Shown: in pieces, positions 62,722 to 64,000 of the stretch
How positions within the stretch are numbered: position 1 is the first letter of the stretch
Layout of the letters: every line of letters starts with the position of its first letter
NCBI RefSeq assembly: GCF_932526225.1
Contig: NC_064042.1
Location: 8,652,540-8,716,539 of the forward strand
DNA: 64,000 nucleotides
Source: Nematostella vectensis
Taxonomy: Eukaryota > Cnidaria > Anthozoa > Actiniaria > Edwardsiidae
Direction: 5' to 3'
Position numbers and translations under genes: made by a program
The notes under the pieces: generated by a model
The model's input: the letters and a program-made list of their open reading frames with translations, nothing else
What the model was told of the DNA's origin: nothing
Database searches by the model: none

Positions 62722-63788
62722 GCGAGACTATATATATATATATATACTTTAACATAAATATATATATATAAACTTGAGTGAAAATTCCCGTCAGCCAACA
62801 GCCAGTCTATCTAAAAGGACCCAAGATACCAGGGCTCAGTAGCGAAAATATAAATATAGTAGTGTGAAGATAGTATTGTATATATATATATACATAATAT
62901 ATTGGATATATATAAAGTATTGTATATATATAAAGTATTGTATATATATATATACAATATATATATACTGCAACGCCTTACTATATATATATATATAGTA
63001 AGCCATCTCCTTTGTTTTATAATTACCACTTGTCATATTTACATTATTGACAACCTATGCTTATAACTACATCTCCTATATACATTATTGACAACCCTAA
63101 TGATGGAATTCTTATGTCGATGGAGGTGGTAGCGGTTACTATTTTCATGCTGTTAATGTTAACAATGAGTAAGGAAAATTATATTCATTATCTTCACTTA
63201 CGGCAAACAATATCCCCTCCAACTGAAGGTCACTTAGTTTTCCGCTTGTTGTCAGCTGTGGGGGTATTGCGTCAAAGAGAGGATACTTGGCTGGAGGGAG
63301 CATTTGGGCCTGTAATGATGCAGATTATTTTAGATTATTATAGATTATAGATTTTATAGATAGATATTATAGATATTCTAGATTATTCATAGTTTGATCC
63401 CTTACCCAAAAATTAAGTAAAGCCATGCAATCAGATAAAAGTATTTCAAAGATTCATATACAGATCTGGCTGCAGGGTCTATAAAATCAGCTAATATAAA
63501 AAGCTGTATATCATCTCCTTTTCCAAATGTATAAGACTTATTTAAGACTATCAAATTTCTCCTAGGAGGCCATCAACAAAATATTCATTTTGATTGGCTT
63601 AGCTACATGTTAAGTCCACTAGAAGCAAAATTACTCGTAATTTTTGAGTTGGTCACATGTCAGTGTGTTTTTTCTATCATAAAAGGTTACATACAGCCAG
63701 ACAACCAGCTTCCACTATATCTCCAGGATGCCTGTGGACGTTGGGCTGCTTTAGAGACAGACACTGGTACCCAGAGAAGACTTCATCA
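36663..63788 (-). CDS. SBNO: Strawberry-notch family helicase-like protein, 3' 30 exons (5' end outside window)
   Basis: Exons: 63788-63695, 63309-63202, 61320-61234, 60788-60697, 60326-60258, 60066-59987, 59873-59764, 59322-59270, 58896-58833, 55646-55556, 54793-54714, 53990-53923, 53359-53249, 52776-52683, 52361-52242, 51724-51639, 50785-50626, 50514-50324, 49900-49815, 47233-47118, 46378-46283, 43450-43328, 43235-43174, 42747-42649, 42117-41938, 40037-39955, 39513-39430, 39166-39061, 38427-38289, 37358-36663. They join in frame to 1,208 codons plus stop. The first exon opens in phase 2, so upstream exons exist. Landmarks in order: Walker [15 protein letters not shown]-box variant [87 protein letters not shown]. 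These are SBNO signatures. The family is nuclear and acts as a transcriptional co-regulator in Notch and other pathways. The 52242 donor is the least certain. Confidence 0.95.
38832..38996. mobile_element. Head-to-head Penelope-like fragments, one with a hammerhead core
   Basis: An inverted repeat in an SBNO intron: the arms share TTTCTTGAATCACT and GACGTTTCGGCAATGCTGCC. On the minus strand at 38902-38873 the left arm reads CTGATGA, then a GGCA-GCAT-TGCC hairpin, then GAAAC, matching the hammerhead ribozyme core as found in Penelope-like element terminal repeats. The right arm has lost the CTGATGA box. No coding part remains. Confidence 0.65.
39781..39990. repeat. Two-copy 110-bp duplication carrying an SBNO exon end and splice donor
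   Basis: AGGAGGTCTGGGTGAAGGAG begins copies at 39781 and 39891. Each copy runs on into TACCTGCTTCATCTGGGC, which on the minus strand is the end of the SBNO exon at 40037-39955 with its donor (GAAGCAG|GTA). The functional copy is the one joined to the full exon; the other is a partial decoy inside the intron. Confidence 0.85.
40420..41270. repeat. CpG-rich satellite, about 61-bp unit, about 14 diverged copies
   Basis: The unit contains GAAAACAATGAGCAATGCGC, then GCAAATGA, then AACGCGCGTCATCAATTG. It is the same family as the large array at 55.7-58.7 kb, but copies here are more diverged. It sits in the SBNO intron between the exons at 42117 and 40037, is split by a MITE at 41271-41704, and resumes to about 41840. 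Confidence 0.9.
41271..41707. mobile_element. Second copy of the PIF-like MITE at 30.6 kb, left end truncated
   Basis: It shares with the 30.6-kb copy the inner sequence GTATTCGTTTCAAAACGC at the left, and ends GATACGTGGGGACAGGGTC followed by TTA at the right. The left terminal GACCCTGTCCCCAC is missing. It interrupts the 61-bp satellite, so it inserted after the array formed. Confidence 0.75.
41705..41840. repeat. Remainder of the 61-bp satellite beyond the MITE
   Basis: Two diverged units (GAAAACAATGAGCAATGCGC and ACACGCGTCATCAAT) continue the array broken at 41270. Confidence 0.75.
42210..42605. repeat. Minisatellite, 33-bp unit, about 12 copies
   Basis: The unit is GGCTTTACCATGGCTATCCT plus TCTGTGTGCACAA, with point changes. 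As 33 is divisible by three, open frames run through it on both strands, giving spurious 100-135 residue proteins. It fills the SBNO intron between the exons at 42747-42649 and 42117-41938. It does not contain exon sequence. Confidence 0.9.
43512..45906. mobile_element. 2.4-kb foldback element with arms of about 400 bp
   Basis: The left end TAGTCCAGTCAAT at 43512 is inverted at the right as ATTGACTGGACTA ending at 45906. The arms continue as inverted copies for about 400 bp, sharing CGGATTTTGAACAAGTGATA, AAAAGTCCCCAAAAATCCC, GGAGCAAAACCACAGG and ACCTTTGAAAATTTTCTGATT. Between the arms is a decayed LINE fragment and unique sequence. It lies in the SBNO intron between the exons at 46378 and 43450. 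The target duplication is not clear. Confidence 0.8.
43905..44890 (+). pseudogene. Decayed LINE reverse transcriptase fragment inside the foldback element
   Basis: Plus strand. The frame beginning YSDDTKLYR is the reverse transcriptase YADD catalytic motif and its neighbourhood, followed by [12 protein letters not shown]. Frameshifts and stops break it soon after. Later pieces read [10 protein letters not shown] and [13 protein letters not shown] in other frames, typical of the C-terminal part of CR1/jockey-type elements. The end (TTGTCAAATAAAGCTTTTGAAG, 44880-44901) looks like a LINE 3' tail. It is not functional. Confidence 0.8.
46555..46985. repeat. Degenerate GGTAAG/GGTGAG-rich repeat
   Basis: A purine-rich plus-strand sequence with GGTAAGGTAAGGTAAG runs and repeated GGTGAGGTAGGTTTAA pieces, in an SBNO intron. 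The GGTAAG motifs look like splice donors, but they are on the strand opposite to the gene. Confidence 0.75.
47390..47720. repeat. Junction-derived minisatellite (31-bp type), left part
   Basis: Units such as CTCGAATACGTACCGAGTGA, which on the minus strand reads TCACTCG|GTACGTATTCGAG. This is the end and donor of the SBNO exon at 49900-49815. A retroelement (about 47.9-49.17 kb) separates this block from the larger one beside the exon. Unit length alternates between about 22 and 31 bp. Confidence 0.9.
47930..49172 (-). mobile_element. 5'-truncated CR1-like LINE
   Basis: The intact minus-strand frame 49158-48376 encodes 260 residues of the C-terminal reverse transcriptase region: [17 protein letters not shown], then [35 protein letters not shown] and [13 protein letters not shown], all typical of CR1-type elements. 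The polymerase motif lies upstream and is missing. The 3' part (48375-47930) holds a GC-rich piece and several (TTTA)n-like runs. The element is inserted inside the junction minisatellite of an SBNO intron, in the same orientation as the gene. The open frame suggests recent insertion. Confidence 0.88.
49190..49830. repeat. Minisatellite, 31-bp unit, about 20 copies, derived from an SBNO exon end and splice donor
   Basis: On the minus strand the unit is CTACAATC(A/C)CTCGGTACGT plus ATTCGAGCATTA. The SBNO exon at 49900-49815 ends CTACAATCACTCG and its donor is GTACGTATACGAGC, so each unit repeats the last 13 coding bases and the 5' splice site. The exon's own copy is the outermost. Several open frames through the array (up to 167 residues) are artefacts. 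Confidence 0.95.
50815..51480. repeat. Minisatellite, 66-bp unit, 10 copies, next to an SBNO acceptor
   Basis: The unit reads AGATGGCTGCTCTTGATAGA, then ATGATTGGTATATGCGGTG and ATAGAATGGTGAGTGGATGA. As 66 is divisible by three, three frames stay open on the minus strand, giving spurious proteins of 237-302 residues. The array ends about 30 bp before the acceptor of the exon at 50785. The intron sequence TATCACCGC near that acceptor matches the unit edge, but no exon bases are included. Confidence 0.93.
51525..51650. repeat. Three-copy 46-bp repeat spanning an SBNO splice donor
   Basis: ACGCAACTCACC recurs at 51536, 51582 and 51628. On the minus strand this is (A/G)GGTGAGTTGCGT, the donor of the exon at 51724-51639. 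The flanks also match (CATGTCACGCAACTCACC). The copy at 51628 is the working one, with the exon ending CCAATCAG. Confidence 0.85.
52890..53150. repeat. Degenerate 25-30-bp tandem repeat
   Basis: Repeating pieces of GGGAATGACTCAGTACTTTT type with many changes, in the SBNO intron between the exons at 53359 and 52776. No exon sequence is included. Confidence 0.75.
53465..53935. repeat. Minisatellite, 44-bp unit, about 10 copies, derived from an SBNO exon end and donor
   Basis: The unit on the plus strand is AAAGCGACCTTGCCAAGCAT, then GTTATGTAGATCAAGAACCC. On the minus strand it gives CATGCTTGGCAAGGTCGC, matching the end of the exon at 53990-53923 and its donor, CATGTTTG|GTAAGGTCGC. In nearly all copies the donor GT has become GC; only the exon's own copy keeps GTAAGG. 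Confidence 0.9.
54085..54650. repeat. Three-copy 172-174-bp repeat built of diverged copies of an SBNO exon end
   Basis: Each long unit holds two half-units of about 87 bp. One half contains CTCAGCCTGTCGAAAGCTGA and the other CCTTAGCTTGTCAAAAGTTT. Both resemble the end of the exon at 54793-54714 with its donor on the plus strand (TACCTCGGCCTGTCGAAAGC). The second half-unit keeps a donor-like AAG|GTAAAC on the minus strand. The array lies immediately downstream of that exon in the gene's sense. Confidence 0.8.
54918..55528. mobile_element. 605-bp TIR element with TTA duplication (PIF/Harbinger-like)
   Basis: The element at 54921-55525 begins AGGCCGAATTAGACGCTACG and ends with the inverted CGTAGCGTCTAAATCGGCCT; the arms match for about 50 bp. 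TTA flanks both ends. Inside, a plus-strand frame starts at about 55079 with [20 protein letters not shown]. It resembles the start of a Harbinger-type protein, but it soon reaches a stop. No transposase catalytic part is seen. Confidence 0.82.
55725..58745. repeat. CpG-rich satellite, 61-bp unit, about 42 copies, with a 610-bp higher-order period
   Basis: Unit: CAATTTGAATTGTGAGAAAA, then CAATGAGCAATGCGCGC, then AAATGATAATCAAACGCGCGTCAT in sequence. Diagnostic variants such as TTATCAATATGAATTG (56588, 57198) and GTGAGCAACGCGCGAAAATG (56740, 57350) recur 610 bp apart, that is ten units. The array fills the SBNO intron between the exons at 58896-58833 and 55646-55556, and is interrupted at about 57572-57990. 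Confidence 0.95.
57572..57992 (+). mobile_element. Retroelement 3' tail inserted in the satellite
   Basis: About 420 bp of unrelated sequence splits the 61-bp array. Its end, GGTATAAATAAAGTTATATTG then TTGTTATC, resembles the short tandem tail of CR1/L2-type LINEs. An internal AATAAAG and a CCAGATTAGCTTTTTAGTTA / CTTCTAGGCAGCC piece are visible. No coding sequence remains, so it is called from its position and tail only. Confidence 0.6.
58930..59165. repeat. 50-bp tandem repeat, about 4.5 copies
   Basis: CGCAAAATACAGCATACGCC recurs at 58991, 59041 and 59091 with degenerate copies on both sides. It is in the SBNO intron between the exons at 59322 and 58896. No exon sequence is included. Confidence 0.85.
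60741..60990. repeat. Four-copy 59-bp repeat spanning an SBNO splice acceptor
   Basis: CAGATATCTG recurs at 60782, 60841 and 60900, and as CAGATATCTGAG near 60959. On the minus strand each copy reads CTTTTCAG|ATATCTGGCATAA, the acceptor and first codons of the SBNO exon at 60788-60697, followed by diverged exon bases. The exon-proximal copy joins the full exon. The other three are candidate alternative acceptors upstream in the transcript; 59 bp is not a multiple of three. Confidence 0.9.
61875..62648 (-). mobile_element. 5'-truncated Penelope-like element with GIY-YIG domain
   Basis: The minus-strand frame ending at 62176 encodes about 157 residues before the TA tract. It includes [34 protein letters not shown], and KHVWTLKDN, followed by CNLCLKEKL. 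This is the GIY-YIG endonuclease at the C-terminus of Penelope-like elements. The reverse transcriptase is absent, cut off by a TA microsatellite at 62648. Downstream (62170-61875) is the element's 3' region with a hammerhead core. It lies in the SBNO intron between the exons at 63309 and 61320. Confidence 0.88.
61945..61980 (-). ncRNA. Hammerhead ribozyme core of the Penelope-like element
   Basis: On the minus strand: CTGATGA (61976-61970), then the stem GTGG-GCAA-CCAC, then GAAAC (61957-61953) followed by AGACC. This is the conserved catalytic core of a hammerhead ribozyme with a 4-bp stem II and a short stem III. Hammerheads are known in the terminal repeats of Penelope-like elements, where they cleave element RNA. 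Activity is inferred. Confidence 0.75.
62648..63000. repeat. TA microsatellites
   Basis: A pure (TA)n tract of about 70 bp at 62648-62717 is followed by shorter TATATA runs to about 63000. They abut the 5' edge of the Penelope-like element and make spurious Tyr/Ile frames. Confidence 0.95.
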
Positions 63789-64000
63789 CTGCAGATGAGA
63801 TCATAACAGATATCAGCTTGATCCAAGCACATTATTTATTTTATTTTTATTTTATTGTCTTCGCCATAAGTGACAGAGTTACCGCAACAACGTTGCAGTT
63901 ACTACGGGCCCCCATTAGGCAACTCATTAGTATACCATTAAAAATCACTGATAATATCAGTATAATAAAATTATTATGCCAAGTTTGATTCATTACTTAG
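63789..64000. other. SBNO intron at the right edge
   Basis: Intron sequence upstream of the first visible SBNO exon. It contains a T-rich run (63826-63860) followed by GTCTTCGCCATAAGTGACAG, which resembles a retroelement tail. The next SBNO exon lies beyond the window. Confidence 0.6.

Noticed and set aside
63057-63350. 97-residue plus-strand frame
   Set aside because: It is the antisense shadow of the SBNO exon at 63309-63202.

Overview
The window is animal nuclear DNA, AT-rich and crowded with tandem repeats and small transposons. The intron-rich genes (SIDT/SID-1, FBXO3, strawberry notch), a paired H2A/H2B unit, Penelope-like and CR1-like retroelements and a cnidarian-style thrombospondin-repeat protein suggest an anthozoan, probably a sea anemone such as Nematostella. 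The species is an inference. I rebuilt the genes by hand from splice sites, and every exon junction listed keeps the reading frame.

Layout. Positions 1-5.0 kb hold no gene I can support. A five-exon minus-strand gene (9076 to 5894) encodes a type II membrane protein with three TSP1 repeats and an unrecognised C-terminal domain. A 27-exon minus-strand gene (31685 to 11044) encodes a complete 837-residue SIDT1/2 (SID-1) homologue of the CREST superfamily. A divergent H2A/H2B pair (13264-14334) lies inside one of its introns. FBXO3 (32110 to at least 35087, plus strand) starts 424 bp from the SIDT start codon, so the two probably share a promoter. The 3' 30 exons (63788 to 36663, minus strand, 1,208 residues) of a strawberry-notch (SBNO) helicase-like gene fill the rest and run off the right edge. 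Its last exon adds a tail with an AT-hook-like motif, a degenerate PIP-box-like motif and a UBZ4-type C2HC zinc finger.

The most unusual feature is that many minisatellites in SIDT and SBNO are copies of an exon-intron junction. They carry the exon's last bases plus its 5' splice site, or once the 3' splice site plus exon start, in 2 to about 45 tandem copies. I see this at two SIDT donors (65-bp and 106-bp units), at SBNO donors (31, 44, 46, about 87 and 110 bp units) and at one SBNO acceptor (59 bp). The original junction is usually intact and gives the conserved protein, so the arrays present many decoy splice sites inside introns.

Other repeats include a 61-bp CpG-rich satellite in two SBNO introns, one block with a 610-bp higher-order period. 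There are also small TIR elements with visible target duplications (9-bp, TTA, TTAA), a 2.4-kb foldback element with a dead LINE inside, a CR1-like LINE fragment inserted in a junction minisatellite, and two Penelope-like remnants with hammerhead ribozyme cores.
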